Assembly: GCF_001298105.1 (NCBI RefSeq)
Contig: NZ_LGJH01000164.1
Location: 62,001-126,000, forward strand
Direction: 5' to 3'
Source: Novosphingobium sp. ST904
GTDB taxonomy: Bacteria; Pseudomonadota; Alphaproteobacteria; Sphingomonadales; Sphingomonadaceae
DNA length: 64,000 bases
Part shown: piece after piece, positions 30,640 through 38,281 of the stretch
How positions within the stretch are numbered: the stretch's first letter is position 1
Layout: each line of letters begins with the position of its first letter
Made by a program: the position numbers and the translations under genes
The notes under the pieces: generated by a model
Told to the model about the DNA's origin: nothing
Seen by the model: only the letters and a program-made list of their open reading frames with translations
Database searches by the model: none

Positions 30640-31446
30640 TTAGTCACCTTTAGGGCCGACGAGGCCGAAGCCTGCGCCTTGCGGATCGATCGCGACGACG
30701 ATCCACTCGCCGCCGGGCACCTCGTGCGGGCCCATCAGCACGGTGCCGCCGTTCGCCTCGATCGCCGCTTTCGCCGCCTCGATCGAAGGGACGCCGAAGT
30801 AGAACAGCCAGACCGAGGGCTGGCTTTCCTCCTGACGCCGCATGATCGCGCCGAGCGTTTGCCCGTGGTGGCCGATGAAGCAGTAGTCTCCCATCTCGCC
30901 CATCGACATCTTCTCGTCGAAGGTGAATCCGAAGTGCCTGCCGTAGAACGCCATGGAGGCGGCCTGGTCGGGGCTGGCCAGTTCGTTCCACCGAACCCGC
31001 TGGTTTTCGGTGACGGAGAACACGTCGCTCGCTGCATCGGGCTGATCGGCGGGCGGGACAGGGTTCATAAGGTAGATTGGCACGCCCTGCGGGTCGGCAA
31101 CCATGGCGATGCGGCCCACGGGCAGGTCGGTGGCGGGCATCTGGACCTTGCCGCCTTCCGAGGCGATCGTCTCCACCGCCGCGTCGACATCCTCGACATG
31201 GAAGTAGGGCAGCCAGATCGGTCGTGCTCCGCCTTCGGCCATATCCTCGGTGATCTGCATGGCGCCGCCGGCCATGCCGCCATCGTCCCGCACGATCATA
31301 CGATAGTCCAGGCCGCCCGCTTCCGGGCTGGCGTGATCGGCGATGGTCCAGCCCACGACCGCGCGGTAGAAGGCCGCAGCCCCGTCGAGGTCTCTGGTGA
31401 GCAGTTCGTACCAGATGAAGCTTCCGACTGGATTGGCCATCGTCAT
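30640..31446 (-). CDS. Two-domain VOC-family protein
   Basis: A 268-residue tandem glyoxalase-fold protein. The first half begins VGSFIWYELLTRDLDGAAAF and the second WNELASPDQAASMAFYGRHF; each ends in a conserved Gly/Pro-rich strand (MVADPQGVPIYLMNP and VAIDPQGAGFGLVGP). Such proteins resemble the hydroxylase/carbonyl-modifying VOC group. The ATG at 31446 overlaps the DUF1428 stop (ATGA); a second ATG lies two codons in. The metal site is not certain from sequence alone. Confidence 0.86.
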   Translation of the reverse strand: MTMANPVGSFIWYELLTRDLDGAAAFYRAVVGWTIADHASPEAGGLDYRMIVRDDGGMAGGAMQITEDMAEGGARPIWLPYFHVEDVDAAVETIASEGGKVQMPATDLPVGRIAMVADPQGVPIYLMNPVPPADQPDAASDVFSVTENQRVRWNELASPDQAASMAFYGRHFGFTFDEKMSMGEMGDYCFIGHHGQTLGAIMRRQEESQPSVWLFYFGVPSIEAAKAAIEANGGTVLMGPHEVPGGEWIVVAIDPQGAGFGLVGPKGD

Positions 31447-31829
31447 TCTCCCGTTTCGGCCTGAGGCAGTTCGACGACGGAATCGAACCCGCCATATATC
31501 ATTCGCGCGCCGTCGAAAGGCGGCGGGTTGGTGGCGGGATCGAAGCGCGGATCGTTTTTCATGAGTTCCATCAGCAGGCCCATCTGCCGGTCCCGCGTGG
31601 CCTTGTCGGGCCACTCGATCCAGCTGAAGCAGACCGTTTCGTCGTCCCTGGCATCCACCGCGCGGAAGAAGTCGGTCTGCTTGCCGTGCTGGAGATCGTC
31701 ACCCCAGCATTCGACCACCCGCGTTGCCCCGTATTCGATGAAATAATCATCGAATTCCCGTGCATGGGCGATGAACCGGTCCTTGTTGGCAAGGGGGACG
31801 GCAATCACGAAACCATCTATGTAAGGCAT
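31443..31829 (-). CDS. DUF1428 family protein
   Basis: A 128-residue ferredoxin-like dimeric alpha/beta-barrel protein. The family opening YIDGFVIAVP, then EYGATRVVECWGDDL, CFSWIEWPDKATRD and PFDGARMIYGGF are all present. Its function is unknown. It is the second gene of the GST/VOC operon, starting 2 bases after the first GST stops and overlapping the two-domain VOC gene by 4 bases. Its association with detoxification-type genes is the only functional clue. Confidence 0.92.
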   Translation of the reverse strand: MPYIDGFVIAVPLANKDRFIAHAREFDDYFIEYGATRVVECWGDDLQHGKQTDFFRAVDARDDETVCFSWIEWPDKATRDRQMGLLMELMKNDPRFDPATNPPPFDGARMIYGGFDSVVELPQAETGE

Positions 31830-31831
31830 GG

Positions 31832-32505
31832 CTATTCTCCGGAAGTGGCGGGAGAGGCGCAGCTTTCGAGTTGTTCCGAAAGGGCCCGGCGGACGCCGGA
31901 CGGCTTTCTCCGCGCGCCTTGTAGGCGGCGAGCACGGGGAAGCTTTCGAGGATGTCCGTGTGGTCGAGAATGCGCAGCACCGTGACGAGGACGATGTCCG
32001 CGAGCGAGAAGGCGCCGGCCAGCCATTCCCGCTCTCCCAGCGCTTTCTCGGTGCTGGAGAGGCGCGATTTCACGAGCTTCAGCGCGCTTGGACGGGCTTC
32101 TGAAGCCCATGCCTTTCCTGACTGGAATATGTCGAGCATGCCGATCTGGGCGACGAACGGTTCAATGCTGTTGAGCCCCGCGAACAGCCAGGCGATCGCC
32201 TGCCAGCGCGTGGCCGGGTCTGCCGGAAGCAACCGCTCGTCCTGTTCGCCGAGGTAGAGCAGGATCGCGCCGCTTTCGAAAAGGCGCTGTTTGCCGTCGT
32301 CGAAGGCGGGAACCTGGCCGAAGGGCTGCCATTCGCGGTAGCTGTCCGGGCGCGGGCTGAACACGTCGAGCAGGTCGATCCGGTATTCCCGCCCGATCTC
32401 CTCCAGCGCCCAGCGAATGCGCAAGTCGCGGACCTGACCGCGGACGGGCTGGGGAACGTCGGCATAGGCGGTAATGACGGTCGAGGCGGACTCGTTCCAG
32501 GGCAT
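31832..32505 (-). CDS. Glutathione S-transferase family protein (3 of 3, operon leader; one frameshift)
   Basis: A 224-residue GST after repair. The N-terminal domain has VRDLRIRWALEEIGREYRID, PFGQVPAFDDGKQRLFESGA with cis-Pro and the ESGA glutathione-binding motif, and LLYLGEQDERLLP. The helical domain has LAGAFSLADIVLVTVLR. The frame breaks near 31903: one T is missing, so RPAFRRALSEQLE is misread as RPASAGPFRNNS. Repaired, it ends CASPATSGE. It faces the HxlR regulator across a short divergent promoter region and is the first gene of the operon. Confidence 0.86.
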
Positions 32506-32570
32506 CGTCACTCTCCGATGTCGATGCGCCTGCTCGGCGCGATTCGTTATTGCCGGAGCCTGATCTTTCA

Positions 32571-32587
32571 GGTTACAAAAAGCAACC
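32571..32587. promoter_or_regulatory. Candidate HxlR operator (inverted repeat)
   Basis: GGTTaC-AAAAA-GcAACC lies in the divergent region between the GST operon start (32505) and the regulator start (32639). It is a 17-base inverted repeat with an A5 spacer. Position and symmetry suggest a winged-helix dimer site. No binding data are available, and the arms are short. Confidence 0.35.
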
Positions 32588-32638
32588 ATGGAGTTAAAAA
32601 ACGAAACCAAGGGGCGGGCGAAGCGTTCGGGAGGCAGG

Positions 32639-33367
32639 ATGAAAGCCCCGGACGATGGTTCGGAAGGGCAGGGCGCTCATGCCGGATCTCACGGGCGCTG
32701 GTACCGCGACGCCTGCGGGGCGGCCTTCGCGATGGAGCTTGTGGGAGAGCGCTGGACCCTGCCGATCGTGCGCGAAATGATGCTTGGTCCGCGCCGCTTC
32801 AACGGGCTGCGCGCCGCGCTGCCCGGCCTGAGCGCCAAGGTGTTGACCGAACGGCTGGGCAGCCTCGAAGCCTCGGGCATCGTGCGCCGTGCGGTGCTTC
32901 CGCCGCCTGCCTCCGTGCAGGTCTACGCCCTGACCCAATGGGGATTGGGGCTGGAGGCGGTCATGCAGGAACTTGGGCGCTGGGCGGTGCGCTCGCCATC
33001 GCACGATCCGTTCCTGCCGCTGACGCCGGTGGCCTTCATGCTCTCCTTGCGCACGATGATCGTGCCCGAGCGGATCGGCGACCTCGAAATCGCCGTGGCT
33101 TTCGACGTCGGGGGGCAATGCTTCCTTGGCCGGCTGGAGCGGGGGCAACTGCACATCGCGCCCACCGGTGAGGAAATCGGCGCGACGGATCTGCGCTTCT
33201 GTGCGGAAACCGCCACGGACTTCCTGCCGGTGTTCTATGGCAAGCGCACGGTGGAGGAGGCGGGCGGGCGGCTCTCGGTTCAGGGGGACGCAGGCCTTGC
33301 CCGCAGGTTCATCGATCTTTTCTCCCTGCCCGCGAAGCTTGCGCCCGGGAACGTGGCGGGGGGCTGA
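32639..33367 (+). CDS. HxlR-family winged-helix transcriptional regulator
   Basis: A 242-residue regulator. The N-terminal HxlR domain reads DACGAAFAMELVGERWTLPI, then LGPRRFNGLRAALPGLSAKV and LTERLGSLEASGIVRR for the recognition helix and wing. The Cys near the start is where redox- and electrophile-sensing family members carry their sensor. A 130-residue C-terminal extension follows (from LSLRTMIVPERI), about twice the normal family length and perhaps an SCP2-like ligand domain. I prefer the ATG at 32639, with ggagg 6 bases upstream, over 32588, which has no ribosome site. It is divergent from the GST/VOC operon it probably controls. Confidence 0.86.
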   Translation: MKAPDDGSEGQGAHAGSHGRWYRDACGAAFAMELVGERWTLPIVREMMLGPRRFNGLRAALPGLSAKVLTERLGSLEASGIVRRAVLPPPASVQVYALTQWGLGLEAVMQELGRWAVRSPSHDPFLPLTPVAFMLSLRTMIVPERIGDLEIAVAFDVGGQCFLGRLERGQLHIAPTGEEIGATDLRFCAETATDFLPVFYGKRTVEEAGGRLSVQGDAGLARRFIDLFSLPAKLAPGNVAGG

Positions 33368-33477
33368 CTTTCGCAGCCGGGCCCGTCGGCATGGCCGCCC
33401 GCCCGGCGGACCGCATTTCCCGATATGGCTCAAAGCCTGTTGCGGTGCAGCGCTCGCTTGTCTACGCGAGTGCAACG

Positions 33478-34482
33478 ATGACTGAGACCGAGACCATGAA
33501 AGCCGAGAACCGCCCCGAGTCACGAGACGCCACCGTGCTGGCTGCTCCCGACATCGAACTCGACGTGCGCGAGACCTTCGGAGTCGATATCGACTGGAAG
33601 GTGCCTGCCTTCTCCGTCGCCGACGAGCGCGTTCCCGACCTTGACGAGACTTACGTCTTCGACCCGGACACTACGCTCGCAATCCTGGCCGGCTTTGCCT
33701 ACAACCGCCGCGTCATGGTGCAGGGCTACCATGGTACCGGCAAGTCGACTCACATCGAACAGGTGGCCGCGCGTCTCAAGTGGCCATGCATCCGCATCAA
33801 CCTCGATGCGCATATCAGCCGTATCGACCTGATCGGCCGCGATGCCATCGTGCTGCGCGACGGTCTCCAGGTCACCGAATTCCGCGAAGGCCTGCTGCCC
33901 TGGGCGCTCCAGCACCCGGTGGCGCTGGTGTTCGACGAATACGACGCCGGCCGCCCGGACGTGATGTTCGTGATCCAGCGCATCCTGGAAACCGAAGGCA
34001 AGCTGACCCTGCTTGACCAGAACCGCGTGATCCGCCCGGACAGGAATTTCCGCCTCTTCGCCACCGCCAACACCGTCGGTCTGGGGGATACCTCCGGCCT
34101 CTATCACGGCACCCAGCAGATCAACCAGGGCCAGATGGACCGCTGGAACCTGGTGGTCGGGCTGAATTATCTGCCGGAACCGGTCGAGACCGACATCGTC
34201 ACCAAGAAGGTGCCGCAGGTCGATGCCAAGGTGGTCGCGAACATGGTCAAGGTTGCGGACTTCACGCGCCAGGGCTTCATGAACGGCGACATTTCCACGG
34301 TGATGAGCCCGCGCACGGTCATCACCTGGGCCCAGAACTCGGCAATCTTCAACGACGTGGGCTTCGCCTTCCGCCTCTCGTTCCTCAACAAGTGCGACGA
34401 GACCGAGCGCGTGATGGTGGCCGAATACTACCAGCGCGTGTTCGGCAACGACCTGCCCGAGAGCGTGGTCGGCAAGGCCTGA
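33478..34482 (+). CDS. cobS: Aerobic cobaltochelatase subunit CobS (AAA+ ATPase)
   Basis: A 334-residue MoxR/AAA+-type ATPase that with CobT and CobN inserts cobalt into hydrogenobyrinate diamide; homologues without CobN also occur. Visible are Walker A in VMVQGYHGTGKSTHIEQVA, Walker B in ALVFDEYDAGRPD, the sensor segment FRLFATANTVGLGD, and a conserved C-terminal PRTVITWAQN. A strong terminator follows directly, and the next gene is on the other strand, so the usual neighbour cobT is not adjacent. Confidence 0.9.
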   Translation: MTETETMKAENRPESRDATVLAAPDIELDVRETFGVDIDWKVPAFSVADERVPDLDETYVFDPDTTLAILAGFAYNRRVMVQGYHGTGKSTHIEQVAARLKWPCIRINLDAHISRIDLIGRDAIVLRDGLQVTEFREGLLPWALQHPVALVFDEYDAGRPDVMFVIQRILETEGKLTLLDQNRVIRPDRNFRLFATANTVGLGDTSGLYHGTQQINQGQMDRWNLVVGLNYLPEPVETDIVTKKVPQVDAKVVANMVKVADFTRQGFMNGDISTVMSPRTVITWAQNSAIFNDVGFAFRLSFLNKCDETERVMVAEYYQRVFGNDLPESVVGKA

Positions 34483-34510
34483 GACTTACCGTCATCACGA
34501 ACAGGAAAAG

Positions 34511-34535
34511 GGAGGCTGCGGCCTCCCTTTTTTTG
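34511..34535 (+). terminator. Rho-independent terminator after cobS
   Basis: A perfect 7-bp stem GGGAGGC-tgcg-GCCTCCC followed by seven Ts, 28 bases after the cobS stop. AAAA on the left side also allows some termination of leftward truA transcripts. Confidence 0.92.
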
Positions 34536-34590
34536 TCCACCGCAGGGCCGTGATCGCAGCCGGCGAAGCGTGGGTGACAGGCGAAGGCGA

Positions 34591-35337
34591 TCAGCCCTCG
34601 GGGTAGATCGCCTTCACGAAGTAGAGCCCGTCCGGCGGCGAATTGAGGCCCAGCGCCTGCCGGTCGCGCGCTTCCAGCGCCTCGGCGATCTGGTGCTCCT
34701 TCCAGCGGCCCATTCCCACCAGGGCGAGGCAACCGACCATCGAGCGCACCTGGTGATGCAGGAAGCTGCGCGCCTCCGCCTCGATCAGCACCAATTCGCC
34801 CTCGCGCCGCACGTCCAGCCGGTCAAGGGTCTTGAGCGGGCTTTGCGATTGGCAATGGGCGGAGCGGAATGTCGTGAAGTCGTGCAGTCCGACCAGCATT
34901 TGCGCGGCGCGGTGCATGGCCGCTTCATCAAGGGGCTTGGCCACCTGCCATGCCTTGCCGCGCTCCAGCGTGAGCGGCGCGCGGCGGTTGGCGATGCGGT
35001 ACACGTAGGCGCGGCCGATGCAGGCGAACCGGGCGTGCCAGTCGTCCGGCACAATCTCGCAGGCGACGACCGCGATGGGATGAGGGCGAAGCCGCGCGTT
35101 CATCCCCTCCATGAACTGGAAGGGCGTGAACGGCTTGTCGATGTCGATATGCGCTCTCATGCCCAGCGCGTGGACGCCCGCATCGGTGCGGCCGGCGGCG
35201 TGCATGCTCGTGGTTTCCCCGGTGAGGGCGAAAGCCGCTTCCTCGACGCTCTGTTGCACCGAGGGGCCATGCGCCTGGCGTTGAAGGCCCATGTAGGGGG
35301 CGCCGTCGAATTCGAGAGTGAGGGCAAAGCGGGTCAT
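34591..35337 (-). CDS. truA: tRNA pseudouridine(38-40) synthase
   Basis: A 248-residue enzyme that isomerises uridines in the tRNA anticodon stem. It opens MTRFALTLEFDGAPYMGLQR. The catalytic Asp lies in AAGRTDAGVHALGM, and RSFLHHQVRSMVG is the other family hallmark. The ATG at 35337 is chosen because it begins the conserved strand. It is transcribed toward cobS. In other genomes truA often sits with fmt and def; here a plus-strand cupin gene lies between truA and fmt. Confidence 0.96.
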   Translation of the reverse strand: MTRFALTLEFDGAPYMGLQRQAHGPSVQQSVEEAAFALTGETTSMHAAGRTDAGVHALGMRAHIDIDKPFTPFQFMEGMNARLRPHPIAVVACEIVPDDWHARFACIGRAYVYRIANRRAPLTLERGKAWQVAKPLDEAAMHRAAQMLVGLHDFTTFRSAHCQSQSPLKTLDRLDVRREGELVLIEAEARSFLHHQVRSMVGCLALVGMGRWKEHQIAEALEARDRQALGLNSPPDGLYFVKAIYPEG

Positions 35338-35433
35338 CGCGCCGCCGATACAGGACTGCGGGCGCTCTGCAAACGGCTTGGCGCGAGGCGGCGCGCGGCG
35401 CATCCTCGACCTTTGCAGTTCAGGAGAGCGCAA

Positions 35434-35946
35434 ATGGCCGAACAGGCTTCACGTTTCGAGATATTCCGGGGCCGGGAAGCGCCCTCGCTGGATGAGTGCG
35501 GCTGCATGACGCTTGCGGGCGAGACGCCGAACATGATCGCCGCGTTGCCGCTGTTCGCCGAGGCCGGTCCGGAAACCGGCGAACATGTCGACGTGCCTTA
35601 CCGCCGCCCAGGCATGAGCCTGGCGCGGCTCCGGTTGAAGAGCGGCTTCGCGCTTCCGCTCCATAGCCACGATTGCGACTGCCTGTACTACCTGGTGGCC
35701 GGAAGCGTGGAACTCGGCACGGAAACGCTGGTGTCGGGCGATGGCTTCTTCGTGGGGAGCGAGGTGCCCTATGCCTATGTCGCCGGACCGGAAGGCGCCG
35801 AGGTCCTCGAATTTCGCGCTGCCGACACCTTCGACATCCGCGTGCGCGACAAATCTCCGGAAGGCTGGTCCAGGGCCGCGCAGCGTGTCCGCGAGGCGCA
35901 AGACCGCTGGGCGAGCGAGCCGCCGCCCGTCCGCCGCATGCCGTGA
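35434..35946 (+). CDS. Cupin-domain protein of unknown role
   Basis: A 170-residue single cupin. Motif 1 is visible as FALPLHSHDCDCLYYLVAG (HxH plus acidic residue) and motif 2 as DGFFVGSEVPYAYVAG, without a clear distal His. The ribosome site aggaga lies 7 bases ahead of the ATG. It stands alone, divergent from truA and convergent with fmt. It might bind metal or a small ligand; no function can be assigned. Confidence 0.78.
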   Translation: MAEQASRFEIFRGREAPSLDECGCMTLAGETPNMIAALPLFAEAGPETGEHVDVPYRRPGMSLARLRLKSGFALPLHSHDCDCLYYLVAGSVELGTETLVSGDGFFVGSEVPYAYVAGPEGAEVLEFRAADTFDIRVRDKSPEGWSRAAQRVREAQDRWASEPPPVRRMP

Positions 35947-35973
35947 CCTGCGGGGAGCGGGCGGGTTCGGCAA

Positions 35974-36882
35974 TCAGCCCAGATGCGTGCCCGCGGGGAT
36001 CGGCCGCCCGCGCAGCAGGTCTGCCGTCGCCATCGGCGGCTTGCCCGCTCGCTGAATCCGAGTCACGCGGATCGCGCCCTCTGCGCAGGCGACAGTGAGG
36101 GCGTCGTCAAGCGCGGTGCCGGGCTCGCCCGAACCTTCGGCCAGATCGGCCGCCAGCACCTTGTACCGTTCCCCGTCCAGTTCGAAGAACGCGCCGGGCG
36201 CGGGCATGAAGGCGCGCACCTGCCGTTCGGCTTGCACGGCGGACTGGGTGAAGTCGATCCGGGCTTCGGCCTTGTCGATCTTGCGGGCGTAAGTCACTCC
36301 GTCCTCGGGCTGGGTGACGGCGCGGTGAACGGCAAGATCGCGCAAGGTGCCGACCATGAGCTGAGCACCCTTTTCGGCCAGTTCGGCGGTCAGGTCTCCG
36401 GCGGTCTTGCGGTCGATCGTGGTGCGCAGCGTTGCCAGCATCGGTCCGGTGTCGAGGCCGGCCTCCATTTGCATGATGGTGACGCCGGTGGTGGGATCGC
36501 CTGCGAGGATCGCCCGCTGGATCGGCGCCGCGCCGCGCCAGCGGGGCAGGATCGAGGCGTGGATGTTGAGGCAGCCCAGCCGCGGCGCATCAAGCACAGC
36601 CTGTGGCAGCAGCAGGCCATAGGCGGCGACGATGGCGATATCTGCGCCGAGCGCGGCGAATTTCTCCTGCTCCTCCGCGCTCCTGAGCGAAACGGGCGCC
36701 CGCACCTCGATCCCGCGTGCTTCGGATTCCTTGTGGACAGGGGAGGGGGTCAGTTCCTTCCCTCGGCGCCCGCCGGGGCGTGGCGGCTGGCTATAGGCGG
36801 CCACGACCTCGTGCCCCGCCTCGACCAGCGCGACGAGCGCGGGCACCGCAAATTCGGGCGTTCCCATGAAGACGATGCGCAA
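35974..36882 (-). CDS. fmt: Methionyl-tRNA formyltransferase
   Basis: A 302-residue enzyme that formylates initiator Met-tRNA using 10-formyltetrahydrofolate. It opens MRIVFMGTPEFAVPALVAL. The folate-site motif HASILPRWRGAAPIQRAIL has the catalytic Asn-x-His region just ahead (CLNIH), and GVTIMQMEAGLDTGPML follows. The C-terminal OB-like domain is complete. It is divergent from recR, with about 100 bases between them. Deformylase def lies close by on the other strand. Confidence 0.97.
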   Translation of the reverse strand: MRIVFMGTPEFAVPALVALVEAGHEVVAAYSQPPRPGGRRGKELTPSPVHKESEARGIEVRAPVSLRSAEEQEKFAALGADIAIVAAYGLLLPQAVLDAPRLGCLNIHASILPRWRGAAPIQRAILAGDPTTGVTIMQMEAGLDTGPMLATLRTTIDRKTAGDLTAELAEKGAQLMVGTLRDLAVHRAVTQPEDGVTYARKIDKAEARIDFTQSAVQAERQVRAFMPAPGAFFELDGERYKVLAADLAEGSGEPGTALDDALTVACAEGAIRVTRIQRAGKPPMATADLLRGRPIPAGTHLG

Positions 36883-36984
36883 AACCGGTTACTCCGCTCA
36901 CTCTGGGCCCGTCGAAGGGCATTTCGTGCGCAAGTGGCGCATGGGGCTTCGACAAGCAGTTCCCGAGCGGTTAGGGAATTGGCC

Positions 36985-37581
36985 ATGGCATCGCAAGAGA
37001 TCGAGACGCTTACCGCCGCGCTGTCGCGCCTTCCCGGCCTTGGTCCGCGTTCCGCACGCCGGGCGGTGCTGTGGCTCATCAAGCGGCGCGAGACCTCGCT
37101 TCTGCAACTCGTCGATGCTCTGGCTGCCGTAAGGGAAGCGCTCGTCGAGTGCGGGATTTGCGGCAATATCGACACGACGAATCCCTGCGGTATCTGCGCC
37201 GATTCGCGCCGCGATGCGGCTTCGCTCTGCGTGGTCGAGGAAGTGGCGGATCTCTGGGCGCTCGATCGTGCGCGGCTGTTCAACGGGCGCTATCATGTCC
37301 TGGGCGGTCGTCTTTCGGCGCTGGACGGCGTTCGCCCCGAAGACCTGAGTATCGATCGCCTGCTGCAGCGCGTGGAGGCAGGCGGGGTCGACGAGGTCGT
37401 CCTGGCCATGAACGCCACACTCGAAGGCCAGACCACCGCGCACTACATTGCCGAGCGTCTGGAGGGATTTCCGGTCCGCATCACCCAGCTTGCACATGGC
37501 CTCCCGGTAGGCGGCGAGCTTGACTATCTGGACGAGGGAACGCTTGCACAGGCGATCCGTGCCCGGCGGCCGGTAAGTTAG
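36985..37581 (+). CDS. recR: Recombination protein RecR
   Basis: A 198-residue DNA-gap repair protein that acts with RecF and RecO. Domains in order: HhH (LSRLPGLGPRSARRAVLWLI), a four-cysteine zinc finger (CGICGNIDTTNPCGICAD), Toprim (LCVVEEVADLWALDRARLF and VLAMNATLEGQTTAHYIAE) and a Walker-B-like end (LAHGLPVGGELDYLDEGTLAQA). Full length. It lies upstream of def on the same strand with a 60-base gap. Confidence 0.97.
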   Translation: MASQEIETLTAALSRLPGLGPRSARRAVLWLIKRRETSLLQLVDALAAVREALVECGICGNIDTTNPCGICADSRRDAASLCVVEEVADLWALDRARLFNGRYHVLGGRLSALDGVRPEDLSIDRLLQRVEAGGVDEVVLAMNATLEGQTTAHYIAERLEGFPVRITQLAHGLPVGGELDYLDEGTLAQAIRARRPVS

Positions 37582-37643
37582 CCGATCACTGTCATCGCAG
37601 GGCCCATCTTGCGAAAATGGCCGTCCGCGATTATCTGCGGCCC

Positions 37644-38213
37644 ATGGCTATCCGTGAAATCCTCGAAGTTCCCGATCCGCGTCTCAAGCAGGTTTCGGTC
37701 CCCGTCGAAAAGTTCGACGACGAGCTCAAGACGCTCGTCGAGGACATGTTCGAGACCATGTATGATGCGCCGGGCATCGGTCTTGCCGCCATCCAGGTCG
37801 GCGTGCCGCTGCGCGTTCTCGTGATCGACCTTCAGCCGGACGACGAGGATGCGGAGCCCGAAGTGTGCACCGCTCACGGCGATCATCACCACACGCACCA
37901 GCCGACGAAGAACGAGCCCCGGATCTTCATCAATCCGGAAATCCTCGATCCTTCGGAAGAGCACACGGTCTATCAGGAAGGCTGCCTCTCGGTCCCCGAG
38001 ATCTATGCCGACGTGGAGCGCCCCTCGCGCATCCGCGCGCGTTGGCAGGACCTCGACGGCACGGTGCACGAAGAAGACATGGACGGCCTGATGGCCACTT
38101 GCCTCCAGCATGAGATGGACCATCTCGAAGGCATTCTCTTCATCGAACATCTTTCGCGCCTGAAGCGCCAGATGGCGCTCAAGAAGCTGGACAAGCTGCG
38201 CAAGGCCGCCTGA
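37644..38213 (+). CDS. def: Peptide deformylase with His-rich insertion
   Basis: Removes the formyl group from nascent proteins. All three motifs are present: GIGLAAIQVG, EGCLSVPE and the metal site HEMDHLEG. Between the first two motifs is an acidic and His-rich insertion (CTAHGDHHHTHQPTKN) not found in E. coli Def. I chose the ATG at 37644 (MAIREILEVPDPRL), which matches family starts; another ATG lies 9 codons upstream at 37617. Length is 189 residues. It follows recR on the same strand. Confidence 0.95.
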   Translation: MAIREILEVPDPRLKQVSVPVEKFDDELKTLVEDMFETMYDAPGIGLAAIQVGVPLRVLVIDLQPDDEDAEPEVCTAHGDHHHTHQPTKNEPRIFINPEILDPSEEHTVYQEGCLSVPEIYADVERPSRIRARWQDLDGTVHEEDMDGLMATCLQHEMDHLEGILFIEHLSRLKRQMALKKLDKLRKAA

Positions 38214-38281
38214 TCCCCGCTTCGGTGGAAAAGCTGCGAGAAGGGCTGGCGTTCTCTAAACGTTCCGGATAGGCTTCCGGA

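Noticed and set aside
28300..33367. GST/VOC operon as a mobile element
   Set aside because: No integrase, transposase, tRNA target or flanking direct repeat is seen. Insertion is only inferred from gene order.
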